Below, one piece after another: positions 24,262 through 33,783 of a DNA stretch of 64,000 bases. Position 1 is the stretch's first letter. Each line of letters opens with the position of its first letter. The stretch spans positions 2,604,001 through 2,668,000 of the forward strand of contig CAVTJL010000001.1 in NCBI GenBank assembly GCA_963735065.1, read 5' to 3'. Both the position numbers and the translations under genes were made by a program. The notes under the pieces were generated by a model, which did not search any database, was not told the origin of the DNA, and worked only from the letters and a program-made list of their open reading frames with translations. This DNA is from CAVTJL01 sp963735065 (GTDB lineage Bacteria > Pseudomonadota > Alphaproteobacteria > Geminicoccales > Geminicoccaceae).

Positions 24262-25764
24262 CTAGTCGAGGCGCTCGAAGTCGGTCAGCTTGAACGTCTT
24301 GTCGAAGAACGGCTGCTCGGGCGCGTAAAGGCGGAAATAGACAAACCACCCGTCATCGCCGACGGTCTTGAGGAAGTTGGTCTCCATGCCTTTGGGCGCC
24401 TCGGCCCCGACATAGAGGTCGATCGAGCCGTCCTTGTTGTACTGCAGCTGCTTCATGCGGCTGTCGAGGCTGACGTCGGCGATCTTGGTCCCGCCATTGT
24501 CATACGGCCGCCTCGTATTCTCGCTGTAGAGCGTCAGCGCCCAGAACTGGCCCACCGGCACGTGCGCCGGCACGTGCAGCCGGTAGGTCCGGTCGGCGCG
24601 CAGGAAATTGCCGTCGCTGTCGCGCTTGGTGGTCATATAGACCTGACCGGCGCCCGGCTTCGGGTTGACCATGCCCTCGGTCGAGGTGACGGCCTCGTAG
24701 AACCAGGTGCCGCGCTCATCGATCTGTTGGATCGTGTCCGTCTCCTGCGGGATCAGGAAGTCGAAGCTCTTGTACCAATGCGTCCCCGCCCAGTAGGGCT
24801 GGGCGAAGCGCGGGTTGACCTGCAGGTTGCGGAGCATCAGCTCGCCCATCGCGGCACCCTTCTCGAGGATCGAGATCTGGCGCGGATCGGGGGCGAACGG
24901 CTTGCCCTTCTCGATGGCGAGCGGTGCCAGCATGGCCATCCAGGGCTTGTCGATCTCCCGCACCGGCTCCTCGTTGAGGATCTCCGAAAGCTTCTTCCAG
25001 TAGTCGACGCCGCGCGGGGCCGTGGCACTCCACTCGACGTCCTTGCCCTTGATGAAGCGGCTCGTGGCCATCGCGCCGCCGACGCGGCCCATCTTGTAGG
25101 CGCCGGCGAAGCTGTCGAAGTAGCCGGGATCGGGGTCGAGGATGCGCAGGCCGATGAAGATGTTGTTGGTGGCACTCTGATAGACGTGCACCCCGTCCTT
25201 CGCATACGTGTCCGGATCGTCGTCGGGGCCGACCACGATGTAGGTGGAACCCTTGCCCTGATCGGGGCCGGTCAGGCCGAGGTCGAAGACCGGCCGCTGC
25301 CAGAAGTCGAGCACGCCGCCCGCCGTCTTGCCGGCTGGATAGTCGATCTGGAGGGGGCCGTCGGCGAGGCTGATGAAGTTGAAGATATAGGGCGTCGTCA
25401 GGTTGCCGGTGACGATCCCGCGCTTCTCCTTCAGCGACTCGAGCACGACGAAGTCTGTCTCTTTCTCGACGCCGTAGGCGGCACCTTCGTTGTCGCGCCA
25501 AGTGACCATGCTGACCAGGGGCATGGCCCAGATGTAGGCCTGGGAGGCGCGCTGATAGTCCATCTCGTCGAACAGCCGCCGAGACGCATCGTCGTTGAAG
25601 AAGCTGTCGTTGAGCTCGATCGAGCCGACCGGCGTGTCGATCAACTCGTCCCCATGCAGCGTGGCCTGTCCCAGCGGCACGCTCTGCGCCTTGGCCGGCG
25701 GCAGGAGCGCCGTCGTGCACAGCAGGGCTGCTATGGCGGTAGACGTGACGAGGCGTGCGGTCAT
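24262..25764 (-). CDS. DUF1254/DUF1214 exported protein 2
   Basis: 500 residues from ATG 25764, which has GGGAGGG upstream; the longer open frame runs through a hairpin and is not used. Signal peptide MTARLVTSTAIAALLCTTAL...AKA-Q. DUF1254 part: YIWAMPLVSMVTWRDNEGAA, LTTPYIFNFISLADGPLQID, GVLDFWQRPVFDLG. DUF1214 part: VPVGQFWALTLYSENTRRPY, YNKDGSIDLYVGAEAPKGME, GWFVYFRLYAPEQPFFD. Paralogous to protein 1. Genes of this type often accompany sulfatases, consistent with the neighbourhood, but no reaction is known. Confidence 0.9.
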   Translation of the reverse strand: MTARLVTSTAIAALLCTTALLPPAKAQSVPLGQATLHGDELIDTPVGSIELNDSFFNDDASRRLFDEMDYQRASQAYIWAMPLVSMVTWRDNEGAAYGVEKETDFVVLESLKEKRGIVTGNLTTPYIFNFISLADGPLQIDYPAGKTAGGVLDFWQRPVFDLGLTGPDQGKGSTYIVVGPDDDPDTYAKDGVHVYQSATNNIFIGLRILDPDPGYFDSFAGAYKMGRVGGAMATSRFIKGKDVEWSATAPRGVDYWKKLSEILNEEPVREIDKPWMAMLAPLAIEKGKPFAPDPRQISILEKGAAMGELMLRNLQVNPRFAQPYWAGTHWYKSFDFLIPQETDTIQQIDERGTWFYEAVTSTEGMVNPKPGAGQVYMTTKRDSDGNFLRADRTYRLHVPAHVPVGQFWALTLYSENTRRPYDNGGTKIADVSLDSRMKQLQYNKDGSIDLYVGAEAPKGMETNFLKTVGDDGWFVYFRLYAPEQPFFDKTFKLTDFERLD

Positions 25765-25897
25765 GGTGTCCCTCCCGAATTCCCCTGCCTGACAAAGATC
25801 ATCGCGCCCAATCCGCGGCAACTCTACATGGAGTATGCCAAGCAGGTGGCGGCGTTGTGGCTGTGAGCCGGGCGAGCTGGCGGTAGACGGTTGATCG

Positions 25898-25928
25898 CAC
25901 AAGGCCGGCATCGGCTGCCAGCCTTGTG
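25898..25928. terminator. Interrupted hairpin between the transporter-like gene and DUF1254 gene 2
   Basis: Outer arms CACAAGGC (25898-25905) and GCCTTGTG (25921-25928) with inner GGCA/TGCC and a 5-base loop; one mismatch. On the minus strand it lies downstream of the outer-membrane-protein stop (25992). There is no T-run, so it may be a processing or attenuation stem. Confidence 0.5.
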
Positions 25929-25991
25929 GCGGTGGATTGTCTTGCTCCGTAGCATGGATCGGTGTTCAAATATTTGTGGGCTGCGTGTCGG

Positions 25992-26831
25992 CTACTTTGG
26001 GAAGAGGAACACGAGCTGGAAGCGGATCGACCAGTCGGGGCCGTATTGCGGGCGCTCGACGTTGTAGAAGCCCTGGAGCTGGGCGTTCATCGCCTGGCCG
26101 CCGATCTTGAAGATCTTGCCGAAGCCGCCACCGATCGGGACCGTCCAGGTATCGTCGCTCTTGGCCTCCCAGTTCGCGGTGATGACGGGCGATGAGACGG
26201 CGTACCAGCCGCCCGGGAGATTGTAGTTCACGAAAGGCTGGATCAGCGTCTGGTTGACGTCCTGCCGATCGCTCTTGCCCGCGAACGACCAGAGCTGGCG
26301 AACCAGCGAGCCCACGACCCAGTTGCCGGGCATGGCCAGCGCCACCGCGGCGGGGCCGGCGCTCCAATGCTCGCTGCCCAGGCTGTCGTCCGTGGCCGAG
26401 GGCACGGTCAAGGACGGCCCTATGCCCCAGATCACCGGCCCGGCATCGGCCGGCGAGAAATAGAAGGTCTGGTTGACGTCGCCGAGGCCGAAGCTGCCGT
26501 CGCTTCCCTGCGGGTCGTTGGCGATGTCGCTGAGGCCGGGGGCCAGATCCGGCACATAGATGATGGGCACGATCGTCCGGCTGATGATGTTCCACGAGCC
26601 CAGCGCGATCGGGATCACGGGCTGGATGTTGAGGACATTGGCCACGTCCCCGTGCGGCCCCACCCCGAAGAAGGTGTTGTTCTGGAAGGGCAGGCTGATC
26701 ATCGCCGCGACCGGGTTTTGTGCCGCCTTGGCAAGGTCCTCGCTCTCCTGGGCGAAGGATGTCGAGGAACCGGCCAGGCACGCCGCCACGACGGCCAGGG
26801 TCGAGAGGAGGGCAGATGGGGGAAGTCGCAT
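25992..26831 (-). CDS. Outer-membrane transporter-like protein (neuromedin U type)
   Basis: 279 residues with a signal peptide (MRLPPSALLSTLAVVAACLA...FAQ). The rest is rich in alternating beta strands with aromatic ends (ISLPFQNNTFFGVGP, NIISRTIVPIIYVPD, VNQTLIQPFVNYNLPGGWY, and a final SIRFQLVFLFPK ending in an aromatic-type terminal strand). This matches proteins annotated 'neuromedin U' or phenol-pathway outer-membrane transporter-like. Such proteins are outer-membrane barrels, perhaps porins. It is upstream of the DUF1254 genes in the sulfatase island. Confidence 0.78.
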   Translation of the reverse strand: MRLPPSALLSTLAVVAACLAGSSTSFAQESEDLAKAAQNPVAAMISLPFQNNTFFGVGPHGDVANVLNIQPVIPIALGSWNIISRTIVPIIYVPDLAPGLSDIANDPQGSDGSFGLGDVNQTFYFSPADAGPVIWGIGPSLTVPSATDDSLGSEHWSAGPAAVALAMPGNWVVGSLVRQLWSFAGKSDRQDVNQTLIQPFVNYNLPGGWYAVSSPVITANWEAKSDDTWTVPIGGGFGKIFKIGGQAMNAQLQGFYNVERPQYGPDWSIRFQLVFLFPK

Positions 26832-26876
26832 GTCGACGGCACTCCAGTCGCGGGTCCCGCTCGAGCTGATAGGCGA

Positions 26877-27386
26877 GGAAAGCCCCGAGCTCCTCCTTGG
26901 CAGAGAAGTGAAACTTCCACGGAGCCGTACGGACGGCTGTCAACGTACTTTCATAGTAGTAAAATATGTGATTGGGCTCCGAGGAGCTGGACTCGCTTGT
27001 CCAATACCGCGCGCGCCAGGGGGAGACCGCCTGGAGGCCGAGCGGGTCGCCGTGCTGGCCGACCGTGGTCATGACGGAGCGGATGGGATATTGGCCGGTA
27101 ACGGAGGCCGCGCGGCCCGCGGTACGTAGTGATCGGTGAGCCGGATGCCTTCCATGCCGATGCGGTCGATGTTGGGCATCGTATAGTCCATCGTCCCCAT
27201 CCCGTAGGCGCTGACGTTCTGCCACCCGATATCGTCGCCCCAGATGACGAGGATGTTCGGCTTCTTGCCGCTCGGCGGACCCGTCGCGGTCTGCTGAGGT
27301 GCCGCGGATGTGGTGGCGAGCGGCGAGGGCAGCCCCACGGATGCCGCAAGCGCGCTCCCGGCCAGCAGCAGGTTCCGCCGGTTCAC
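26877..27386 (-). pseudogene. Sulfatase remnant, frameshifted and internally deleted
   Basis: Starts as a good sulfatase: MNRRNLLLAGSALAASVGLP (twin-Arg-like signal), NILVIWGDDIGWQNVSAYG with the metal-binding Asp pair, NIDRIGMEGIRLTDHYV. Right after DHYV (near 27130) the frame changes, and the neighbouring frame continues TAGRAASVTGQYPIRSVMTT and HGDPLGLQAVSP. The deletion removes the residues just before TAGR, including the Cys that becomes formylglycine. The sequence then jumps to a C-terminal-like piece, NHIFYYYESTLTAVRTAPWK, losing the middle of the enzyme (several hundred residues in relatives). It cannot be an active sulfatase. Located between the transporter-like gene and an intact sulfatase on the same strand. 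Confidence 0.82.
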
Positions 27387-27506
27387 GGCGCCACCTTATG
27401 GTCGATCCGCGCCCATCCCGACCATCTCATCGCTCATCTTGGCCTCCCTGGGTGCTTCTCGTAGTGAGCCCCGCCATGGCACTGGGCGCTGCTCGGTCCT
27501 CGGCCT

Positions 27507-30041
27507 CTACTCATGGGTGCCGACGAACATCGTGTGCATGTCGCGCAGCTTCTGCTCGTCCTCGGGGCTCAGGTTCATCGGGCCCAGCACGATGTCGACA
27601 CGCTCGATCTTTCCGGTGAAGGGGAAGGGCGGGCGGTAGGCTTTGCTGACGGGGGAGCCGGTGTCCGCTCCCACTCCGAACGTGTCGATGCCGAACCGGC
27701 CCGGTACGGTGTTGGGGATTCGTGCGCGCCCCGCCTCCTTGCCGTTGATGCCGATGACGGCTTCGCCGCCTTTGCCGAGGCCGCCGCCGTCATAGGCGAA
27801 CTCCATGACGACGGTCGACTTGCCTGGGGGCACCGCAATGTCGGAGACGAGGTTCGTGCGCTCCCTCTCGAACCAGTTGTAGTGGTAGACGAGCCGTCCA
27901 TCCTCGACATAGAGCGCGTAGCCGGCAGAGGAGCCGCCCGCCGCCACGATCACGCCTTGGCCGCCGCTCGCCGGCATCTCGATCTCGGCCGTGATCCGAT
28001 GCGAGCGGTTCTTCGTGTTCGCCGCCGCAGTCTCCGCCAGGCGCGAGCAGCCGCTGAAGTAGGTGAAGTGTGTCCGGTTCGGATCGGCGCCCCCCGGGGC
28101 CGGCTTTGGGGTGGCCAAGCGGCCGGCGCCGCGGTCATCGAACGGATAGACGTGGTTCCTCGCCGCCTCCTCGTCGAACAGCGCCTTGAGCTCGGCAAGC
28201 TTCTCGGGATTGGAGCTCGCGAGATCCCTGGCCTCGCTGAAGTCATCGTCGAGGTTGTAGAGTTCCCATTTGTCTTTGTCCCAGTTGCCCGGGGCGTAGT
28301 CCTGCCGCCACGGGAAGGTGTGCTGGGCACAGGCGATCCATCCCTTGTCGTAGATGGCCCTATTGGTGAAAATCTCGAAATACTGGCGCTCGCGCACGGG
28401 CCGGGCTTTTGCATCGTGGAATGTCGACGCTATGGACACGCCATCCATGGGCTTCTGCGCGACGCCGTTCACCATGCTCGGCGCAGGGATTCCGGCAACC
28501 TCGTAGATGGTCGGCGCAATGTCGATCAGGTGCGTGAACTGATCCCGTATGCCGCCTCCATCCTTGATCTTGGCGGGCCAGGAGACGACCATCGGGTTGC
28601 GCGTTCCGCCCAGGTGCGAGGCCACCTGCTTGACCCACTGGAAGGGCGCGTTGCCGGCCCAGGCCCAACCCATCGGATAATGCGGCTCTGTCAGTGGCCC
28701 GCCGATCTCGTCGAGGACCTTGAGGTTGTCCTCGAGGGACGACGGCACGCCGTTGAGGTTCATGACCTCGTTCACGGTGCCGGTGGCGCCGCCTTCGGAG
28801 CTCGCACCGTTATCGCCGACAATGAAGAAGATGAGGGTATTGTCGGCATCCGGCAGCTCCTTGATCGCCGCGAGCAACCGGCCACACTCATGATCGGTGA
28901 ATGCGAGGAAGCCGGCGAAATTCTCCATGAAGCGGGCGTAGAGCGTCTTCTCGTCCGCCGACAGGGAGTCCCAGGGCTCGACCCAGTCCGGCCGCGGCGT
29001 GAGCTCGGCGCCGGGCGGGATGATGCCCATCTCGAGCTGCCGCTGGTAGGTGGCCTCGCGCACCGCATCCCACCCGGCATCGAACTGGCCCTTGAACTTC
29101 TCCCGCCACTCCTTGGGAGCATGGTGCGGCGCGTGTGCGGCTCCCGGCGCAAAATAGAGAAGAAGCGGCTTCTGCGGGGCGACCGACTTGCTGTAGCGCA
29201 ACCAGTTGATTGCGCGGTCGGTCATGTCGGTCATGAAGTGATAGCCCTCTTCGGGCGTCTTGGTCGGCTCGACGGCCACCGTGTTCTCGAAAAGGACGGG
29301 GTAGTACTGGTTGGTCTCGCCCGCGATGAAGCCGAAAAAATAGTCGAAGCCGAGGCCCGTTGGCCAGCGGTCGAACGGTCCGGCGACACTGCTTTCCCAG
29401 TCGGGCGTGTTGTGATCCTTGCCGAACCAGGACGTGCTGTAGCCATTGCCCTTCAGCACGGCGCCCATGGTGGCCGTGCTCTTCGGAATCATGCTGTTGT
29501 AGCTGGGAAAGCCGGTCGCCCATTCCGCGAGGAAGCCCGAGCCGCAATTGTGGTGATTGCGGCCGGTGATCAGCGCTGCGCGGGAGGGGCCGCAGATCGC
29601 CGTCGTATGGAAGCGATTGTACCTGAGCCCCTGGCCCGCGAGCTTGTCCAGCTCCGGCGTGGGGACCGGCCCGCCGAACGTGCCGACCTGCCCGAAGCCG
29701 ACATCGTCGAGAAGAATGATGACGACGTTGGGCGCACCCTCCGGCGGCGTCGGCTGTTTCGGCCAGTCCTCCTTGGATTCCTTGTAGGTCTTGCCGATGA
29801 CGCCCTCGAACGGGGGCTCGGGAAGGGGCAGCACCGTGCGATCGACAGTGCTGCTCGTGGCGGCGGAGCCGGCCGCGCCCGTGGCGGCCTCGGTCGTCTG
29901 CGCCTGCGATCGACCCGGGAGCGTGCCGGTCGCAGCCGCCGCGGCAACGATGGCCGTCGTGCCGGACAGCAGGTCGCGACGCCGCACGCCGCCGCTCTGA
30001 CGGGGCTCGTCTCGCGCCGGCTGCTCATGCGGCTTCTTCAT
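27507..30041 (-). CDS. Arylsulfatase 1 (type I, formylglycine)
   Basis: 844 residues. Twin-arginine-type signal (VRRRDLLSGTTAIVAAAAAT) for export of folded protein. Catalytic domain: VVIILLDDVGFGQVGTFGG with Asp112/113, CGPSRAALITGR with Cys150 as the formylglycine precursor, GDNGASSEGG, and LGGTRNPMVVSWPAKI. A C-terminal beta-sandwich-like region (about 680-830) is typical of the long arylsulfatase group. It hydrolyses sulfate esters in the periplasm after maturation by the formylglycine-generating enzyme encoded at 34602. Natural substrate unknown. Confidence 0.95.
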   Translation of the reverse strand: MKKPHEQPARDEPRQSGGVRRRDLLSGTTAIVAAAAATGTLPGRSQAQTTEAATGAAGSAATSSTVDRTVLPLPEPPFEGVIGKTYKESKEDWPKQPTPPEGAPNVVIILLDDVGFGQVGTFGGPVPTPELDKLAGQGLRYNRFHTTAICGPSRAALITGRNHHNCGSGFLAEWATGFPSYNSMIPKSTATMGAVLKGNGYSTSWFGKDHNTPDWESSVAGPFDRWPTGLGFDYFFGFIAGETNQYYPVLFENTVAVEPTKTPEEGYHFMTDMTDRAINWLRYSKSVAPQKPLLLYFAPGAAHAPHHAPKEWREKFKGQFDAGWDAVREATYQRQLEMGIIPPGAELTPRPDWVEPWDSLSADEKTLYARFMENFAGFLAFTDHECGRLLAAIKELPDADNTLIFFIVGDNGASSEGGATGTVNEVMNLNGVPSSLEDNLKVLDEIGGPLTEPHYPMGWAWAGNAPFQWVKQVASHLGGTRNPMVVSWPAKIKDGGGIRDQFTHLIDIAPTIYEVAGIPAPSMVNGVAQKPMDGVSIASTFHDAKARPVRERQYFEIFTNRAIYDKGWIACAQHTFPWRQDYAPGNWDKDKWELYNLDDDFSEARDLASSNPEKLAELKALFDEEAARNHVYPFDDRGAGRLATPKPAPGGADPNRTHFTYFSGCSRLAETAAANTKNRSHRITAEIEMPASGGQGVIVAAGGSSAGYALYVEDGRLVYHYNWFERERTNLVSDIAVPPGKSTVVMEFAYDGGGLGKGGEAVIGINGKEAGRARIPNTVPGRFGIDTFGVGADTGSPVSKAYRPPFPFTGKIERVDIVLGPMNLSPEDEQKLRDMHTMFVGTHE

Positions 30042-30144
30042 GCTCCTGGCTCCCCTTCAATTCTTCGACCGACACGGCGCGGAGTCGCTGCACGTTTGCG
30101 TCAGGCGCCGTCGAAGGCGTTTGCGATGCCGCGCCGATGCAACG

Positions 30145-32697
30145 TCACTGCCCCTTCAAGGCTGCCTCGGCGGCCGCCTGGCGCGCCGCCTCGGCGTCCC
30201 GATGGTCCTCGCCCGAGACATTGAACGTGACCTTGAGCACCCTGCCGGTGAACGCGAACGGCGGCTTGTAGAGCTCGGAGATCGTCGAGCCCGCATTGCG
30301 GCCGACGGTGAGGCCGCCCCCAAGCCCGATCAGCAGCGGGATGGTGACCGGAAGCTCTCCCTCTCCGATCTGCTTGTCGCCGAGAAAGAGCTGGGCCCGG
30401 CCCGGCGTGCCCTTGCCGTGCGCGAGGTCGGGCTTGCCTGTCGGCTCGAAGGTGTAGCGGAGCGTGACCTTGCCTTCCGGCACGGCCTCGTTCGAGGCGA
30501 TGTGGAATTCCTCGACACCCACATAGTTGTGGACGTAGTGGAGCTTGCCGCCGTGGAGGAAGAGCGTGTAGCCGCCGGTGTTGCTGCCGTGGCAGACGAT
30601 GACACCCTCGGCACCGCCGTCGGGAATGTCGAGATCGGCGGTGATCGTGTGCTTCCGGTTGAGCACCTTGGCCGCGACGTTCTCCGGCACGCTCTGCGTG
30701 CCCGGATAGTAGACGTAGACGTCGCGCTCCTTGGTCAGCTCGGGCCGCTCGTCGGCGAAGCGAGCCGTGCCGCGGCTGTCGAGCGGCAGCACGTTGTACT
30801 TGCCGGCCTCGACATACCAGAGTGCTATCATCTCGATTAGCCGTGGCCGGTCGGTCTCGGCGAGGTTCTTCGTCTGGGCCGGATCCTCCTTGAGGTTGTA
30901 AAGCTCCCAGCCATTGGCATCGAGCTGGCGCAGCCTGTCCTCGGTGAGCGTGATCTCGCCGAAGCTCGCCTTCGCCTCGGCGAAGGAGGGGCCGGGGAAG
31001 GGACAGACCGCCATCCAGCCATCGTTGTAGATCGAGCGATGCGCGAACATCTCGAAATACTGGGTGTGGTGGTCGCTGGGCGCGCTCGCGTCGTCGAAGG
31101 TGTGGGCGAAGCTCACACCCTCGATCGGTGTCTGCGTCACGCCGCGGATCTGCGCGGGCGGATCGACGTCCAGCGCCGCCAGCACGGTCGGCACCATGTC
31201 GATGGCATGGGCGAACTGCGTGCGGACCTCGCCCTTCGCCTTGATGCCCTTGGGCCAATGCACCAGGAAAGGGTCCGAGACGCCGCCACGGTAGGTCTCG
31301 CGCTTCCAGCGCCTGAATGGCGTGTCGCCCGCGAAGGCCCAGCCCCACGGATAGTGGTTGAAGTATTTGGGTCCGCCGAGATCGTCGATCGCGGCCAGGT
31401 TCTGCTGCAGGTCGTCGGGCACATTGTTGAAGAACTTGTTCTCGTTCACCGAGCCGCTCGGTCCGCCCTCGGCGCTGGCGCCGTTGTCGGAGATGACCAT
31501 GATGAGCGTGTTGTCGAGCTCGCCCATCTGCTCGAGGGTGTCGACGAGGCGGCCGATATGGTGGTCGGTGTGCTCGAGGAAGCCGGCGAACACCTCCATC
31601 ATGCGGGCGTAGAGCCTGCGCTCGTCGGGCGAGAGCTCGTTCCAGTCCTGCACATCGGGATCGTGACGCGAGAGGGCCGTGTCCTGCGGAATGACGCCCA
31701 GCTCCTTTTGCCGGGCGAAGACCTTCTCGCGGTACGCATCCCAGCCGTCGTCGAACTTGCCCGCGTACTTTTCGGCCCACTCCTTCGGCACCTGGTGCGG
31801 GGCGTGCTGGGCGCCGGTGGCGAAGTAGAGAAAGAAGGGCTTGTCGGGTGCGAGCTGCTTGGAATCGGCGATGAAGCCGATGGCCTTGTCCACGAGATCC
31901 GGGGTGAGGTGATAGCCCTCCTCCGGTGTGCTCGGCGGCTCGACCTGATGCATGTCGTAGACGAGGTCGGGATAGTACTGGTGCGTATCGCCGCCAAGGA
32001 ACCCGTAATAGCGTTGGAAGCCACGGCCCAGCGGCCAGCGGTCGTAGGGGCCGGCGGCGCTCACCTGCTCTGCCGGCGTCAGATGCCACTTGCCGACGGC
32101 GTAGGTGTTGTAGCCCTGGCCGAGCAGGATCTCCGAAAGAAAGCCGTTCTCGAACGGGATGGCGCCGTTGGCGCCCGGATAGCCCTCCGATCCCTCCGTG
32201 ATGCAGGCCATGCCGTTGGAATGGTGGTTTCGGCCGGTGAGCATGCAGGAGCGCGACGGCGAGCAGAGGGCCGTCGTGAACATGTTGGTGTAGAGCAGGC
32301 CGTTCGCCGCCAGCCTGTCGAGGTTCGGCGTGCTGATCGGCGAGCCGTAGCAGCCGAGCTGGCCGAAGCCCGTGTCATCGAGCACGATGTAGACCACATT
32401 GGGAGCACCCGGCTTGGCGCGGATCGGCCGGGGCCATGCGGGCTCGGAATCCTCGATGGTCCGTCCGATGCGGCCGGGGAACGTGGTGCCGGGCTTGTAC
32501 TCCAGGAGCTCGGCGTTGGCCTGCGTGGGCAGCCCGGCTACGGCCGATCCCGCCACCAGCGAGCTGCTCGTCATCAGGAAGGCACGGCGCCCGATCGTCT
32601 GACTGCCCTGCATGGCAGGATCGACACGCGTCGCCCTGTCGTTCCGGCCCTGCGGCTGCCGCCGGGCGGGGGCGTCTTTCTCGCCATCGCTACTCAT
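30145..32697 (-). CDS. Arylsulfatase 2 (type I, formylglycine)
   Basis: 850 residues, paralogous to the sulfatase after it. Twin-Arg signal IGRRAFLMTSSSLVAGSAVA after a polar leader. VVYIVLDDTGFGQLGCYGSP gives Asp107/108; LCSPSRSCMLTGRN contains Cys145, the formylglycine position (C-x-P-S-R). ISDNGASAEGG and GGVSDPFLVHWPKGIKAKGE complete the active-site set. The C-terminal part ends with the accessory beta region and a short Ala-rich helix. Separated from sulfatase 1 by 103 bases on the same strand, probably one operon. Confidence 0.95.
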   Translation of the reverse strand: MSSDGEKDAPARRQPQGRNDRATRVDPAMQGSQTIGRRAFLMTSSSLVAGSAVAGLPTQANAELLEYKPGTTFPGRIGRTIEDSEPAWPRPIRAKPGAPNVVYIVLDDTGFGQLGCYGSPISTPNLDRLAANGLLYTNMFTTALCSPSRSCMLTGRNHHSNGMACITEGSEGYPGANGAIPFENGFLSEILLGQGYNTYAVGKWHLTPAEQVSAAGPYDRWPLGRGFQRYYGFLGGDTHQYYPDLVYDMHQVEPPSTPEEGYHLTPDLVDKAIGFIADSKQLAPDKPFFLYFATGAQHAPHQVPKEWAEKYAGKFDDGWDAYREKVFARQKELGVIPQDTALSRHDPDVQDWNELSPDERRLYARMMEVFAGFLEHTDHHIGRLVDTLEQMGELDNTLIMVISDNGASAEGGPSGSVNENKFFNNVPDDLQQNLAAIDDLGGPKYFNHYPWGWAFAGDTPFRRWKRETYRGGVSDPFLVHWPKGIKAKGEVRTQFAHAIDMVPTVLAALDVDPPAQIRGVTQTPIEGVSFAHTFDDASAPSDHHTQYFEMFAHRSIYNDGWMAVCPFPGPSFAEAKASFGEITLTEDRLRQLDANGWELYNLKEDPAQTKNLAETDRPRLIEMIALWYVEAGKYNVLPLDSRGTARFADERPELTKERDVYVYYPGTQSVPENVAAKVLNRKHTITADLDIPDGGAEGVIVCHGSNTGGYTLFLHGGKLHYVHNYVGVEEFHIASNEAVPEGKVTLRYTFEPTGKPDLAHGKGTPGRAQLFLGDKQIGEGELPVTIPLLIGLGGGLTVGRNAGSTISELYKPPFAFTGRVLKVTFNVSGEDHRDAEAARQAAAEAALKGQ

Positions 32698-33075
32698 CGG
32701 CTTTTCCTCTCCTGCTCAACGGGGCGGGGTCGTTGGACCGACCTTCAGCCTTGGTTGGGTGTATTGGAGCTGGATGTGACCGGCTTACTCCGCATTGACC
32801 TGTGCGCTCAGCACCCCTCGACGGAGCCGCGCCTCTGAGCCTGCGTTACGCATGGTCGACCTCCCTGGATTGCTCGCGTCCAGACATTCGATGGAGAGCG
32901 CTACCCGATTCGGAGATCTCGCATTGTCGAATCCCAGACAATGGCAGTAGGATTTTTGGGGGAGACTGTCCTCGCCCTGCACGGTCGCGACGGAGTAACG
33001 AGCCTTTTCTTACTCCGAAGGTGTGAAAGGCGACGCGGGCGCACGGCGGGATGGAGCGGATAAGCAGCATCAGGC
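32698..33075. other. Divergent control region of the sulfatase island
   Basis: 378 bases between sulfatase 2 (minus) and a Crp/Fnr regulator (plus), with no supported gene. It should contain both promoters. It holds the inverted repeat at 32922-32943. Confidence 0.5.
32922..32943. promoter_or_regulatory. Inverted repeat, candidate operator
   Basis: CATTGTC-gaatccca-GACAATG, perfect 7-bp arms with an 8-base spacer, in the divergent region between sulfatase 2 and the Crp/Fnr gene. Size and symmetry fit a dimeric helix-turn-helix regulator, perhaps the adjacent one. Confidence 0.55.
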
Positions 33076-33783
33076 ATGCCGACCTTCGCAGAAGATCGAC
33101 GGCGCCTGGCCTCAGGCGGCTGGCTCTCGACGACCCCGGCCGCCTTCGGTGAGGCCGTGCTCGCGGCTTGCATCTTTCGCACCTATCGGCGTGGCGAGGT
33201 GATCTACCATCAGGGCGATCCTGCCGGAGGGCTGTACGGCGTCGCGCGCGGGGTGCTGGCGGTGGAGAGCGCGCCCTACGGCCGTGGCCCCTCGATCGTG
33301 CACTTCTTCCGTCCGCTCAGCTGGACGGGGAGCGGGGCCGCGCTCTCCGGCCAACCGCGCGTCGTGGGACTGACGGCGGCCAGCCCCGCCGTCGTGGCCC
33401 ACCTTCCCCTGTCTTCCCTCGAATCGATCGCTGCAATCGACCCGCAGGCCTGGCGCTGGGTGGGCCTGCTCATCCTGAGGGACCTCGAGCTTGCGATCGG
33501 CGTGGTCGACGACCTGACCATCCGTGAGGCCGACAGGCGGCTGGCTGCTGTCCTGCTGCGCCTGGCTGGCGTCCGCGGCGCGGACAATCCGGACGAGCCC
33601 GAGCCCGAGATCCCGGCAAGCCAGGCCGATCTCGCCGCCATGGCCGGCCTGTCCCGCGCCACCGCGGCGGCGATCCTGGCACGCCTGGAAGAGGAGGGCA
33701 GTGTCGTGCGCGGCTATCGGCGCATCAGCCTCCTGCAGCCGGGCAGGCTTCGATCAAGGGTCGATGCGGAGCAGCATCTCTGA
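33076..33783 (+). CDS. Crp/Fnr-family regulator of the sulfatase island
   Basis: 235 residues. The sensor barrel contains YRRGEVIYHQGDPAGGLYGV and a shortened central part, GSGAALSGQPRVVGLTAASP, without the phosphate-binding residues of cAMP receptors. A long dimer helix (LEIAIGVVDD-like region) and a C-terminal winged helix with SQADLAAMAGLSRATAAAIL follow. No Cys cluster for an Fe-S centre. It sits divergently from the sulfatase operon and is the natural candidate to control it. The 3' end overlaps the convergent membrane-protein gene by 30 bases. Confidence 0.85.
   Translation: MPTFAEDRRRLASGGWLSTTPAAFGEAVLAACIFRTYRRGEVIYHQGDPAGGLYGVARGVLAVESAPYGRGPSIVHFFRPLSWTGSGAALSGQPRVVGLTAASPAVVAHLPLSSLESIAAIDPQAWRWVGLLILRDLELAIGVVDDLTIREADRRLAAVLLRLAGVRGADNPDEPEPEIPASQADLAAMAGLSRATAAAILARLEEEGSVVRGYRRISLLQPGRLRSRVDAEQHL

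Noticed and set aside
25966..27225. Single 419-codon gene spanning the sulfatase remnant and the outer-membrane protein
   Set aside because: Only its first part matches sulfatase pieces; the rest is out of frame with the well-supported barrel protein at 25992-26831.
27513..30224. Plus-strand open frame of 903 codons
   Set aside because: It is the antisense shadow of arylsulfatase 1; its translation is Arg/Gly/Val-rich without family motifs, while the minus strand has full sulfatase signatures.
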